DNA of 64,000 bases from Robertmurraya sp047302285 (lineage in GTDB: Bacteria > Bacillota > Bacilli > Bacillales > Cytobacillaceae), in contig NZ_CP154845.1 in NCBI RefSeq assembly GCF_047302285.1, forward strand, positions 3,410,001 to 3,474,000, given 5' to 3'. The translations under genes and the position numbers were made by a program. Below the pieces are notes generated by a model. That model did no database searches. It was given only the letters and a program-made list of their open reading frames with translations, and was not told the origin of the DNA. Positions 9,255 to 18,754 of the stretch are shown here, piece by piece; position 1 is the first letter of the stretch, and the number at the start of each line of letters is the position of its first letter.

Positions 9255-9632
9255 ATGTTGAACAAAAGAACTTCTTCTGTTGATCATATTATTATTAACT
9301 CCTTATCCATCGTTTCTACCCTTGAAATCGGAGATTCTTCGCAAATCCAAGCATTTTCTCGGGCAATCGCTGTTCAGCGTGAACATGAAATTTTCTTTAC
9401 TAATGAAATAAAATTTTCAGATTTTGATATTTTTACAGAAACGATCCCAATGGAACCTATATTTGAAGATGTTGCTTTTGAAACTTTTACAATAAATCCA
9501 ATTATTAAAGTGGGCTTTATTGATATAACTGGGGTTTCTACTTCTTCAGTTGTTCATATTGGAAATACGAAAAATGTCTATATGGAATCGAGAATTAAGC
9601 ATATTCGCCATCTCCGTGAACGTGATCAGTAA
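9255..9632 (+). CDS. gerPE: spore germination protein GerPE
   Basis: A 125-residue GerPE homologue. It opens with RTSSVDHIIINSLSIVSTL and an EIGDSSQI motif, and carries a second copy of the theme near the end (SSVVHIGNT). Known role: spore coat permeability to germinants. The start has AAGGGTAATG upstream and lies seven bases after the gerPD stop. After its stop there is an 80-base gap before gerPF with no obvious terminator. Confidence 0.93.
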   Translation: MLNKRTSSVDHIIINSLSIVSTLEIGDSSQIQAFSRAIAVQREHEIFFTNEIKFSDFDIFTETIPMEPIFEDVAFETFTINPIIKVGFIDITGVSTSSVVHIGNTKNVYMESRIKHIRHLRERDQ

Positions 9633-9712
9633 CATTATTGTTTAAAAATCATACTATTTTAATAGGCATTTAAATTAGGAATGTTTATTCCATGTAGAAA
9701 AGGGTGTTTGGT

Positions 9713-9931
9713 ATGCCTGCAATCGTAGGACCTGTTCAAGTAATCAATTTAGGAGGAGGAGTCCTTCAATTTGGAGATTCCCTCTTTATTTCTCCGAAAA
9801 GTGCATCAAAATCAATGTCAGGCTCTGGAGCTGGTAACACGGGTGGCTTTATCGTTACAAATAATCTTATTAGCGCTAGCAACACATTAGATACGAACCT
9901 TGTCGATCAGCCATTAGCCGGCAATAATTAA
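9713..9931 (+). CDS. gerPF: spore germination protein GerPF
   Basis: A 72-residue paralogue of GerPA with MPAIVGPVQV, LQFGDSLFI, a GNTGGF turn and the NTLDTNLVDQP end. The ATG at 9713 has AAAAGGGTG seven bases upstream; an in-frame GTG at 9704 overlaps that site and is rejected. It is the last gene of the operon, closed by a strong terminator shared with addA. Confidence 0.95.
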   Translation: MPAIVGPVQVINLGGGVLQFGDSLFISPKSASKSMSGSGAGNTGGFIVTNNLISASNTLDTNLVDQPLAGNN

Positions 9932-9972
9932 GATTCCTTTTCGTAAACATTGATTTGTAAACCTCCAAATAG

Positions 9973-10013
9973 AAAAAGTCCTCATGCTGGGTAGTTGTGC
10001 ATGAGGACTTTTT
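9973..10013. terminator. bidirectional terminator between gerPF and addA
   Basis: A perfect 15-bp stem (AAAAAGTCCTCATGC and its complement) around an 11-base loop, with A- and T-runs at its ends, between two convergent operons. Confidence 0.9.
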
Positions 10014-10021
10014 CATTCAAA

Positions 10022-13000
10022 TCATATCTTCAAAACATGCCCACCATCAAAGAAAAATAAATAGCGTTCTGTAACTGGCTTCTTCAATATTTGTTCCAAT
10101 GCTTTGGTATAAAGATTGAGCTGGACGCGGTACCGTTCTTCAAGTATCGGCTTCGCTTGTTCAAAGCCACCTTTGTATCGATCATGAATTCTATCTGTTT
10201 TGTAATCAACTAGCACTAATCCAGTTTCATCCTCAAATACACAGTCGATAATCCCTTGAACAAGAATCGGTTCATTTCCACTTTTCCAGTCAGAATAAAC
10301 TGTAGAAGCTTGAAAGGCGGCACTGAACGGAACTTCTCGTTGCAGAGAATGTGCCCCTAGCATTCGCATCCCTAGCTCTGAATCAAAAAATTTCACAATT
10401 TGTTCTACATCGATTACTTGCTTCTGTTCTTCAGTAAGAAGCTCTTTTGCCACCATCTCGTCAAGTTGAGCAGAAACTGAATCTATTGTGATCGCTCCAT
10501 TTAAATTCACATGCTGCATAACCATATGCATCGCAGTTCCTCTTTCAGCTGGTGTAATCGTTTTTTCCTGCATAAAACGAGGTCGATTGAGGACAGGCTT
10601 TGAAAATGAGAGCAAATCTTTTCCGCTCTCTTCATCAATCATTTCCCATTGACGTTTCATTTCAGAAACTGATTGTTTGGAACGATGCTCTGAAGCACTT
10701 TTAAATTCATATTGCCAACGTAACTGGTCTTCAATTCGCTCTTTCCAGTCGGACTGAACATCAACTGGCAGTCCTTGATAAACACGCTCCATTAGATCGT
10801 CTTCCGCACCGATTTGCTCTTCTTCATTTACTGTTAAGTCATTCGCCTTCAATAGTTCTATTTTCCAAGAAGAAGGATGCGCGCTAATTTCTGTTGGAAC
10901 AAGGGGATCAAGACTTCCATCATCACGAAGTACTGCCCCATCTTGATGTCTAATTAAAGCAGGACCAATCCAATCCAAATAACTTTTGGCGGAAGCTCGA
11001 TCGTATTCCTTTAACAACCATTCTCGATTAGCCAACTCTTTAGACCACTCAGCCAGCAATTTATTTAATTCCTTCACAGACGATAGTAAAAACAACTTTT
11101 CCTTTGCCCGAGTGAGTGCAACATAGAGCACCCTCATTTCCTCGGCCAGCATTTCTAGCTTCTTTTTCCGCTTAAAGGCAAGCTGAGGAAGGGATGGATA
11201 GGAAATTCTCTTCTTTGCATTGATATACTTAGTCGCAAAACCGAGGTCCTTATCAAGCATCTGCGCCTTGCGCAAATCCATCATATTAAACTGGCGTGCT
11301 GTTCCCGCTACAAACACAACCGGAAACTCCAAACCTTTACTGCTATGAATCGTCATGATCCGGACAACATCTTCCTGTTCTCCTAATGCACGAGCGGCCC
11401 CTAGGTCATCTCCACGATCAGTCATTCTTTCAATAAAGCGCAGAAAACGGAACAAGCCTCGAAATGAAGTACTTTCATACTGTTTTGCTCGATCATACAA
11501 AGCACGCAAATTGGCTTGACGCTGCTTTCCACCTGGAAGTCCACCGACAAAATCGTAAAATTTCGTATCTCTATACAATTGCCAAATCAATTCAGCTAAA
11601 GCCCCTTGCCTTGCTTTCTTTCTCCAACCCTGAAGGCTTTCCATAAAAGGCTTCAGCTTTCCTTGAATCTCTTCCGTTTCCGATGTGGCTCGCTGCTGGC
11701 AAAAGAACTCCAATGCTTCGTAAAAAGAACCATGCTTCTTTTGAATCCTTACTTGAGCAAGCTCTTCCTCATTCAAGCCAACGATCGGAGAGCGGAGGAC
11801 AGCGGCCAATGGAATGTCTTGATACGGATTATCAATCATTTTCAAAAGAGACATCATAATGGAGACTTCTGTCGCCTCAAAGTATCCAGTTGAAAGGTTC
11901 GCATAGATAGGGATCCCTGCTTCTTTAAACTCCTCCATAATTTGCGGGGCCCATGTCATTGAACGAAGCAGAATTACGACATCTCGATACATCATTGGTC
12001 GAGTCGATTTTGTTTTTCCGTTGTAAATTTCTTTTCTCTCGGCAATCATTTGTTTAATTTTCCCAGCCATCACTCGAGCTTCTAATTGCGATTGCTCAAG
12101 CTCAGACGTATCAAATTGGAGCTCGTCCGACTCATCATCATCCGTATCGGAATCCTTGCCCTCCTGCTCAATCAGGAGCCATTCGATCGGATGTTCAGTT
12201 TCTGGGTAGCTCGCACCTTGTACCAGTTCAGCCGCTTCATCATATTCAATCTCACCAACCGTTTTTCCCATCAATTGTTTAAAAAGAAAATTCGTCCCGT
12301 CCAGTACTTCCTTACGACTACGGAAATTTCGCGCCAGATCAATTTTCAATCCAGTTCCTTCTCCCCTAGGAGTAAAGCGTAAATATTTTCCTAAAAATAA
12401 ATTCGGTTCTGCAAGACGAAAACGGTAGATGGACTGTTTCACATCTCCTACCATGAACATATTTCCGTGCTCTTCCCCTTCTTTAGTAACGAGCTGGAGA
12501 ATGGCTTCCTGCACCATGTTCGTATCCTGATACTCATCAACAAACACTTCTTTAAACTTGTTGCGATAGGAAATCGCAGCATCAGAAGGAGTAAGTTTTC
12601 CCTCTTCAGCTGATAAGATTTGCAGGCATAAATGCTCTAAATCAGCAAAATCGACTAATCCTTTTTCCTTTTTCACTTCCGCAAAGCGGGTAGCAAAGCT
12701 TTCCACTAGCTGAACGAGGGTGTGAATATGGGGAGCCATTTCTTTTATGTCACGGATAAAGCTTGCTGGTTTTCTAGAAAACAGCTCATCTTTAACTGTT
12801 TGAACGATTTTTTTCGCCTTATCACGAAGCTTTTGCCCCTTATCAAGAAGCTCTTTATCATACTCATCACCACGGCAAGTCTTCGCTCTTGAAAAGGATT
12901 CCGCTTGCATTCGTAAGTAGAGCTCGTCCCATGACTTTTCCTTCGCTTCAAGGAGGCCATCAACAATACGAATATCATCAATGAAGTTCTCTGCTCTCGG

Positions 13001-13762
13001 GGCTGGTCCACCTGGTAGCTTCGTTAATTGTAAGCCACTTTCTAGTAAGTCCTTCGCACCCTTTAATTGAAGCTCGATATCAAACAAGAGGACTTCAACA
13101 AACGGAAGCTCTTCAATCGTCATTTCCTCATCTATATCGTACATTTCCTTCATCGATTGCAAATAGGCACTTGGAGCAGGATTCGATTGGGCAAAATCAT
13201 AGATTTCACGAATAATATCTTGAAGAGCGACATCACTACGGTCATTTGAGAAAGTATCGACTAACTCGAAAAAGGGCTCGTTTCCCTTTTTGCCATATTC
13301 TTCTTCAAGAAGCTCCTCCATCACTTCATCTCTTAATAACTGTGCTTCTGTTTCATCAGCAATGCGAAAACCTGGATCGACATCAATTTGATAATAATAT
13401 TTACGAATAACCTCTAAGCAAAAAGAATGGAGTGTCGAAATCGATGCTCGATTCAAGAGACTTAGCTGTTTGCGAAGATGCTTGGAGGAAGGGTTTTTAT
13501 TAATCGCTTTTTCTAATGCTTCTCCAATTCGATGTCTCATTTCCGCGGCAGAGGCATTCGTAAATGTTACAACTAATAGTTGGTCCACATCTATTGGCTC
13601 TTCCGTCGAAATAATCTTATTAATCATTCTTTCAACAAGGACGGCCGTCTTTCCTGAGCCAGCAGCGGCTGCAACAAGGATATCCTGTCCACTCGCCCAT
13701 ATTGCTTTCCATTGGTCATCAGTCCAAGTTGCATCAATTGGTTTAGTTGGTATCTTCATCAT
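10022..13762 (-). CDS. addA: ATP-dependent helicase/nuclease subunit A (AddA)
   Basis: A UvrD-like 3'-5' helicase and nuclease of 1246 residues, the motor subunit of the AddAB complex that resects double-strand breaks and loads RecA after Chi-type recognition. Visible motifs are Walker A AGSGKT (34-39), motif Ia VTFTNASAAEM, motif II VDEYQDT, GDVKQSIYRFR, the SF1 IHSSKGLEFPVVF box and VALTRAKEKL. The C-terminal RecB-like nuclease motif VDYKTD is intact. Its start overlaps the end of addB by 20 bases, so the pair is translationally coupled. The first of two ATGs is well spaced from AGGAGG. Length matches the family (about 1,230). Confidence 0.97.
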   Translation of the reverse strand: MMKIPTKPIDATWTDDQWKAIWASGQDILVAAAAGSGKTAVLVERMINKIISTEEPIDVDQLLVVTFTNASAAEMRHRIGEALEKAINKNPSSKHLRKQLSLLNRASISTLHSFCLEVIRKYYYQIDVDPGFRIADETEAQLLRDEVMEELLEEEYGKKGNEPFFELVDTFSNDRSDVALQDIIREIYDFAQSNPAPSAYLQSMKEMYDIDEEMTIEELPFVEVLLFDIELQLKGAKDLLESGLQLTKLPGGPAPRAENFIDDIRIVDGLLEAKEKSWDELYLRMQAESFSRAKTCRGDEYDKELLDKGQKLRDKAKKIVQTVKDELFSRKPASFIRDIKEMAPHIHTLVQLVESFATRFAEVKKEKGLVDFADLEHLCLQILSAEEGKLTPSDAAISYRNKFKEVFVDEYQDTNMVQEAILQLVTKEGEEHGNMFMVGDVKQSIYRFRLAEPNLFLGKYLRFTPRGEGTGLKIDLARNFRSRKEVLDGTNFLFKQLMGKTVGEIEYDEAAELVQGASYPETEHPIEWLLIEQEGKDSDTDDDESDELQFDTSELEQSQLEARVMAGKIKQMIAERKEIYNGKTKSTRPMMYRDVVILLRSMTWAPQIMEEFKEAGIPIYANLSTGYFEATEVSIMMSLLKMIDNPYQDIPLAAVLRSPIVGLNEEELAQVRIQKKHGSFYEALEFFCQQRATSETEEIQGKLKPFMESLQGWRKKARQGALAELIWQLYRDTKFYDFVGGLPGGKQRQANLRALYDRAKQYESTSFRGLFRFLRFIERMTDRGDDLGAARALGEQEDVVRIMTIHSSKGLEFPVVFVAGTARQFNMMDLRKAQMLDKDLGFATKYINAKKRISYPSLPQLAFKRKKKLEMLAEEMRVLYVALTRAKEKLFLLSSVKELNKLLAEWSKELANREWLLKEYDRASAKSYLDWIGPALIRHQDGAVLRDDGSLDPLVPTEISAHPSSWKIELLKANDLTVNEEEQIGAEDDLMERVYQGLPVDVQSDWKERIEDQLRWQYEFKSASEHRSKQSVSEMKRQWEMIDEESGKDLLSFSKPVLNRPRFMQEKTITPAERGTAMHMVMQHVNLNGAITIDSVSAQLDEMVAKELLTEEQKQVIDVEQIVKFFDSELGMRMLGAHSLQREVPFSAAFQASTVYSDWKSGNEPILVQGIIDCVFEDETGLVLVDYKTDRIHDRYKGGFEQAKPILEERYRVQLNLYTKALEQILKKPVTERYLFFFDGGHVLKI

Positions 13763-16700
13763 TTCCCTCCTCCTTTCTCATCATCTGTAAGATATCTTCT
13801 TTTGAATGGGTAGGAAGATTACGATAATCGTTCGCTTCTAACGATTCATCAAATTGACAAACCGATTTAAAGGAGCAAAATGTACAAGGCTTGCGCTCTT
13901 TTAGTTTATAAGGGGCAATTTGAACATCCCCACCTGCAATCGCATTTCCTGTTTTCACATAGAAATGACGAACATAACGCCTTAACTGGTCAAATTCTTC
14001 AATACTCGCCACCTTTGAACGCTTCGTCAGTGTCCCATCCTTCTTTATTCCTGCTGCAATAATGGAAGAATCACCTGTATCGATCGTTCTATCCATCATG
14101 CGAATAATATTTTCTTCCCCTAATAACAGACCATTCATTTTAAATTTCTTAAACAACTGGTCATCTAGCTCATCTAGAGTCAACATTTTACTCGTATTCA
14201 CTAGCGGGTTATGGACATGGAAATATAGAACCCCTGCTGGATCTGCCTCTTTGCCTATTAACATTTTTGAATTCGCTATAACAATATCCAGATATGTTAA
14301 CATTTGTAGGGCTAATCCATAATACACTTCATTTAAATTCACGTCTTTTGCACTCGACTTATAATCCATAATTCTAAGGAACACACCGTTTTCGTCTTCA
14401 GCCTTATCGACCCGATCAATACGACCGATGAGCTCCATCTTTGTTCCATTACGCAATGAGAACTTTAATGGTGGTAACTTCTGCTGAGGTCCAAAACCAA
14501 GCTCAAGACCAACAGGTGCAAAACCACTCGCTTTTGCATGCTCCTGCAAGACGAGCGATGCTCTCTTAATAATCTCTTCTAATTTTCTCTTTATATAATG
14601 GTGACGATTCGAGCTTAACAAGATTTCATGCTGCAGTTTCGGAGCTAAAAGTTCAACCGCTTCCTTTGCTAGCTTTTCGATCTCCTTCTGTGTCATACTA
14701 TCCCATGACTTTTCCCCAACCATCACCGTTTCCACGATATATTTGAGGGCACCATGGAATAATTCCCCAATATCCGGTGCTTCTAATCGAAAGACTTGTC
14801 GTTCCCTCAGCTTCAAACCGTGCTGAGCAAAATGGGAAAATGGACAAGAGGAAAATAACTCCATTCGCGAAACACTGCCTTGAATGACGTCAGAATATAA
14901 TTCTTTACTCGTATCCTCAGAAAGCTGAGTAGACTCATTTTTAAAATTCAAGCTTTGAAGTACCTTTTTTGCCCGTCCGCTCCAATTTGGATTGGTCACA
15001 TAAAAATTGTACAGATCCCACCACATATCATAAATCGGGTAGCTTCTCTTTTTCAGCTGAAGTTGTGCAGTTAAAAGAGACAGGCTTGTCTCCTCATGAG
15101 AAATATATTCTAATTGTTCCAGCTCAGAAAGTTCGGAGATTTCTTGCATATATTGATAAGACTGAATTTGTGGGAACATTTCTAAAAGCCTATTAATATA
15201 CAATGAAGGCATTAATGCCTTACCATCATCATTAGCCAAAGGATAGCTCACAAATACACGATCCGATGCTGTCGTGAAGGCATTATAGGCGAGAAATTCC
15301 TCATCCAGTAATCTCTTTCGACTGCTAGGAGCAATCTGGATTCCTCGAGTAACTAATCTCTCCCGCTCCTCATCAGCAAAAAGACCATCCTCAGAAAATT
15401 TCGCTGGAAGCACTCCTTCATTTAATCCAATCACAAAAGCAACCTTGATATCTGTTAATCTTGATTTCTCTAAGTCTGCTACTAGAACTTGATCGATAGC
15501 AGGTGGCACAAGTGAAAAACGGAGTGATTCCATCCCTGCATCAAGGATAGCAGCAAACTTTTTCAAGGGAATTTCTTCTTCTCCTAGCATTTCCACAAAT
15601 TGCTCAAGAAGCTCGATGATTCCGTTCCAAGCTTGGTCATGCTCTCGCGCTTGAGTCAAATTCCCTGCTTCTTCCTCTTTTAATTTCCAGTTTTCTAATT
15701 TTGCTGGAATATCGAGTTCTTCTAAAAATAGATATATAGCTTCACAAAGTTCTCTTCCTGTCTCTGCTTTTTTAAATTTCCTTGCTAGTCGTAGAATTGG
15801 ATTCGAAATCATTGTTCTTAATTCATGCAGCTCGTCTTCTCTTTCCTTTTCCGCATCCGTCTGTGCAAAGTTTTCTAACTCTAATCCTTTAAAGCGACGA
15901 TATTTCCAATGATCCTTTTTTGTCCACTTAACCCCTTGGATTCCATGCTCAAGCACATAATTTTCAAGCTGATCCATTTTTGCTCGAAGCTTATGCGGAT
16001 TCTCTTTTTCTGGAAAAAGAAGTTCTGTTTTCACGGCACGAAAAACAGGCTCATACCTCCAAAAACCATTAATCACTTCTAGGCTTGAGCGAATCAATTC
16101 CACTAAAGGATGATTGAGCATCGTTCTTTTTTGGTCAATGAATACAGGAATTTCATAATCAGTAAATATATTTTCGATCAGATCATGATATTCCTGACCA
16201 TTTCTTAGCAAAATCGCGATATCACGATAGCGGTAATCCTCATCTCTTACAAGCTTACGAATCGTACGTGCGATTCCTTCCACTTCCGCTCTTCGATTGA
16301 CAGCTTGTGCTAATTGCACCAGTGGTGTCCCTTCATAAGAAACAGAAGGACGACTATCAAAATAGGTCTCTAAATGCTGTAGAGAATCGTGAGCTAATCT
16401 AAATTGCTCCTGAAAAAGGATTTCCTCAACTTGTAAGCCTTCAACATTAGCCATTTCATAAAGAGTCTGGCACGTTTCTCCAGACATACGAAAAAGATGA
16501 AGCTCATCTGGAGCTTCATGATGAAATGGCCTGTCTAAAGTTAAGGCGATCGTCATATCCTTACAGTGCTTCATTAACTGCTCAATAATCATATATTCCT
16601 GCGGGGTAAAGCTATAGAATCCATCGATATAAATTGCCGCGTTCTGTAGATATGTTGATGAAGCTATTTGCTCCCCTAGTAATTTCAAATAGTCCTCTGA

Positions 16701-17234
16701 ATCTATATATTTATCAAACAAAGCATCTTCAAATGCTTGGTATATCATTTCTAAATCATGAAGCTTGTCCTGTAATACTTTATCGTTTGAGTCATTCGCT
16801 ACTGCGTTTGTAGCTAATTCTTCCGGTTTTACAAGATATCGTTTGAACTCGGTTAACAGCATCTCCATTTGCTCAATAAAACCGTTTTTATCTGCTGCTT
16901 TTTCAAATAACTTTAACTCTTCCTTTTTATCTTCAATAATTTTTCGAATCAGCATGCTAACGCCGACACTATTTATATGATAACGGCTTATTCCACCAGT
17001 TTCCTGAAGTATTCTCCAGGCTAAACGGGAAAAGCTATATACTTGAGTTCGAATCATCCCACCTAAATCAGGTGTCGAAATTAATTTATATTCAGATAGA
17101 AATGTCATTTGCTCAGGGACTAAGTAAATGATCGGATTCCCGTTTGGATCATGTTTCATTTTTTCCTGCATCTCATTTATGCAGAAGCTCGTTTTTCCTG
17201 TTCCTGATCTACCTATTAAAAGTCTTATAGACAT
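13743..17234 (-). CDS. addB: ATP-dependent nuclease subunit B (AddB)
   Basis: A 1163-residue partner of AddA. It has Walker A GRSGTGKTSF at residues 8-17, an inactivated-helicase body that in this family reads Chi, and a C-terminal nuclease domain with IMDYKSS. Cysteines that hold the AddB iron-sulphur cluster are present: one in SSCPFSHF and three in PCTFCSFKSVC near the end. The strand-specific 5' cut is made by this nuclease. The start has GGGAGG upstream. It is the first gene of addBA and no terminator separates them. Confidence 0.97.
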   Translation of the reverse strand: MSIRLLIGRSGTGKTSFCINEMQEKMKHDPNGNPIIYLVPEQMTFLSEYKLISTPDLGGMIRTQVYSFSRLAWRILQETGGISRYHINSVGVSMLIRKIIEDKKEELKLFEKAADKNGFIEQMEMLLTEFKRYLVKPEELATNAVANDSNDKVLQDKLHDLEMIYQAFEDALFDKYIDSEDYLKLLGEQIASSTYLQNAAIYIDGFYSFTPQEYMIIEQLMKHCKDMTIALTLDRPFHHEAPDELHLFRMSGETCQTLYEMANVEGLQVEEILFQEQFRLAHDSLQHLETYFDSRPSVSYEGTPLVQLAQAVNRRAEVEGIARTIRKLVRDEDYRYRDIAILLRNGQEYHDLIENIFTDYEIPVFIDQKRTMLNHPLVELIRSSLEVINGFWRYEPVFRAVKTELLFPEKENPHKLRAKMDQLENYVLEHGIQGVKWTKKDHWKYRRFKGLELENFAQTDAEKEREDELHELRTMISNPILRLARKFKKAETGRELCEAIYLFLEELDIPAKLENWKLKEEEAGNLTQAREHDQAWNGIIELLEQFVEMLGEEEIPLKKFAAILDAGMESLRFSLVPPAIDQVLVADLEKSRLTDIKVAFVIGLNEGVLPAKFSEDGLFADEERERLVTRGIQIAPSSRKRLLDEEFLAYNAFTTASDRVFVSYPLANDDGKALMPSLYINRLLEMFPQIQSYQYMQEISELSELEQLEYISHEETSLSLLTAQLQLKKRSYPIYDMWWDLYNFYVTNPNWSGRAKKVLQSLNFKNESTQLSEDTSKELYSDVIQGSVSRMELFSSCPFSHFAQHGLKLRERQVFRLEAPDIGELFHGALKYIVETVMVGEKSWDSMTQKEIEKLAKEAVELLAPKLQHEILLSSNRHHYIKRKLEEIIKRASLVLQEHAKASGFAPVGLELGFGPQQKLPPLKFSLRNGTKMELIGRIDRVDKAEDENGVFLRIMDYKSSAKDVNLNEVYYGLALQMLTYLDIVIANSKMLIGKEADPAGVLYFHVHNPLVNTSKMLTLDELDDQLFKKFKMNGLLLGEENIIRMMDRTIDTGDSSIIAAGIKKDGTLTKRSKVASIEEFDQLRRYVRHFYVKTGNAIAGGDVQIAPYKLKERKPCTFCSFKSVCQFDESLEANDYRNLPTHSKEDILQMMRKEEGNDEDTN

Positions 17235-17400
17235 TTCTTAACCTCCCAAAAGCCCCACTACTTCACTTATGATGACTACTCACATCTTACCATAAAATTA
17301 AGGGGTTTTTCGTCTTTCAAAGACTGACACTTTTTTCATATTTTGGGCTTGTCCTTTTAATACACTCTATTCGTATTTCGTGACGTTTATACACAAAAAG

Positions 17401-17425
17401 AAGCTAAAACATTTAGTTCAGCTTC
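17401..17425 (-). repeat. 25-bp terminator-like hairpin, copy 1
   Basis: An imperfect palindrome with AAGCT/AGCTT arms, identical over 25 bases to 17917-17941. On the minus strand this copy is followed by CTTTTTG, so it looks like a working terminator. Copy 2 overlaps the end of ywbE. Confidence 0.75.
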
Positions 17426-17477
17426 ACAGTATTTCGATAAAAGAAAACCTCTTTTTTGTGAATAAGTAGAAAAATAG

Positions 17478-17605
17478 CTGATTTCCACTCCGGGTGCTTG
17501 CTTTCCGGGGGGCAGGCGGTGAACTTCCTCGTCGCGAATGCTCCTGCGGGATTTCACCTGTCCTGCTAATCCCCCAGGAGTCAAGCACCCTCCGTTCCAA
17601 TCAGC
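17478..17605. repeat. GC-rich intergenic inverted repeat of the Bacillaceae type
   Basis: Outer arms GCTGATT (17478-17484) and AATCAGC (17599-17605) enclose arms GGGTGCTTG (17492-17500) and CAAGCACCC (17582-17590). Between them are further pairings (GGCGGTGAA with TTTCACC; GGGGGG with CCCCC). The composition is far more GC-rich than the surroundings. Similar elements are scattered between genes in many Bacillaceae and their spurious ORFs are often annotated as hypothetical proteins; that comparison is from memory. The role is unknown. Confidence 0.75.
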
Positions 17606-17916
17606 AAGTTTATAGTAATAGAATAGTTAGTCTTAAGGATGAATAAATCACTATGATGTTTCTTCGAGTCTTTCAATTTTAATTGGCATTCTCATGTATA
17701 ATTCTTTTCCTCTAAATGATATAAATAACAATCGTTTCTTACGACTTATTTCAATACACAGTCTGTCTTATAAAACAAACCTCTTATAAAGAAAGCTTGT
17801 TTTTTGAATAATAAAGAGATTTATAAAGTCTATTATTATATCTAACTCTTTTTTCTACTTCCTTCATTTAACAATGGTAAAAAAATGAATATGACCAGAA
17901 TTGTCTAGAGTCTCAA
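17606..17916. other. gene-free AT-rich stretch
   Basis: No frame with a ribosome-binding site, no strong hairpin and no convincing promoter. Together with the inverted repeat it fills the roughly 500 bases between the two 25-bp hairpin copies. Confidence 0.5.
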
Positions 17917-17941
17917 AAGCTAAAACATTTAGTTCAGCTTC
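17917..17941 (-). terminator. 25-bp terminator-like hairpin, copy 2, at the ywbE stop
   Basis: Same 25 bases as at 17401-17425. The last codons and stop of ywbE form one arm and loop, and TTTT follows on the minus strand. Confidence 0.6.
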
Positions 17942-18123
17942 TGCACTCTCCCCACTTGTCCATCCATCAATCTCACCTTAATTCCATGGGGATGATAGGA
18001 GGAATTGGTCAATATGTCTTTCACTGTTCCTTTTGTTAATTTCCCTGTTCGTTGATCCTTTTTCAGGACGATTTCAACTTCTATTCCTGCCTGAATATTT
18101 TTACGATAACTGCCTTCAGTCAT
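17929..18123 (-). CDS. ywbE: YwbE family protein
   Basis: A 64-residue conserved protein: RKNIQAGIEVEIVLKKDQRTGKLT, then TKGTVKDILTNSSYHPHGIKVRL and a VGRVQ end, the standard YwbE pattern. YwbE proteins have an SH3-like small beta-barrel look and no established function. The ATG at 18123 is preferred to one 69 bases upstream because GAGGTGG lies just before it and YwbE proteins are 60-66 residues long. It is divergent from the next gene and carries a terminator-like hairpin across its stop. Confidence 0.9.
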   Translation of the reverse strand: MTEGSYRKNIQAGIEVEIVLKKDQRTGKLTKGTVKDILTNSSYHPHGIKVRLMDGQVGRVQKLN

Positions 18124-18151
18124 GTTATACCACCTCGTATTTCCACTGTCT

Positions 18152-18179
18152 TTGTTAAGCATACTACTAATGGTATAAT
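18152..18179 (+). promoter_or_regulatory. sigma-A-type promoter
   Basis: TTGTTA, a 16-base spacer and a perfect TATAAT, ending 36 bases before the ATG at 18216. Confidence 0.65.
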
Positions 18180-18215
18180 GAATCGAATTCAAAATCCAAT
18201 TTTAATGGAGGCACC

Positions 18216-18689
18216 ATGTTATCATTCGAAGAAAAACTACAGATCTGTGAATCCTACCCTCAATTAACACGTCACAACGTCTCTCTTGGACGAGTTAATT
18301 TCCATTATGAAGAAAGCGCATTTGAGAAAAAGATAGTGGTCTATCATTTACATCCTAACGGGAACGGCTTTGTTTATGCAGAATTCCTTGAAGGATATGA
18401 TCCTGACCATAAAGGAATGGTCAATATTCGTGATTTCTCGGCTCAGAAGCTGCGAAAGATTATCGAACAATCGATTGAATCACTCGCTCCGAGATCAACC
18501 GTTGAATCTGCCATCGTTGGCGAATCGGAAGAAGAGGAATATTGGATTAATGAAGACAATTTCACACTTATTCTCGTATATGAGGATGAAATGTGGAATA
18601 TCTATGCTGGTCTAAATTTAGATGGAACCTTTCCTACCTATAATGAAGCGGTGCAATATTTAATAGAAGAAGGTTTCACCTTAAAATAA
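18216..18689 (+). CDS. conserved hypothetical protein, 157 aa
   Basis: I do not recognise this gene with certainty. It encodes an acidic soluble protein without membrane segments. The middle is very acidic (GESEEEEYW) and aromatic residues are spread evenly (NFTLILVYEDEMWNIYAGL). The ATG has GGAGG six bases upstream and a good sigma-A promoter in front, so it is surely expressed. It is transcribed alone or with the MFS gene 65 bases downstream. Confidence 0.8.
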   Translation: MLSFEEKLQICESYPQLTRHNVSLGRVNFHYEESAFEKKIVVYHLHPNGNGFVYAEFLEGYDPDHKGMVNIRDFSAQKLRKIIEQSIESLAPRSTVESAIVGESEEEEYWINEDNFTLILVYEDEMWNIYAGLNLDGTFPTYNEAVQYLIEEGFTLK

Positions 18690-18754
18690 CGTCCAACCAC
18701 CTATACAACCTACCTAATTCTCCATCGTAGCATATTGTAGGATAGGTGGTGATT

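Noticed and set aside
17387..17584. 65-codon minus-strand frame covering part of the GC-rich inverted repeat
   Set aside because: It has no ribosome-binding site, lies across the palindrome and the 25-bp hairpin copy, and reads as translated repeat.
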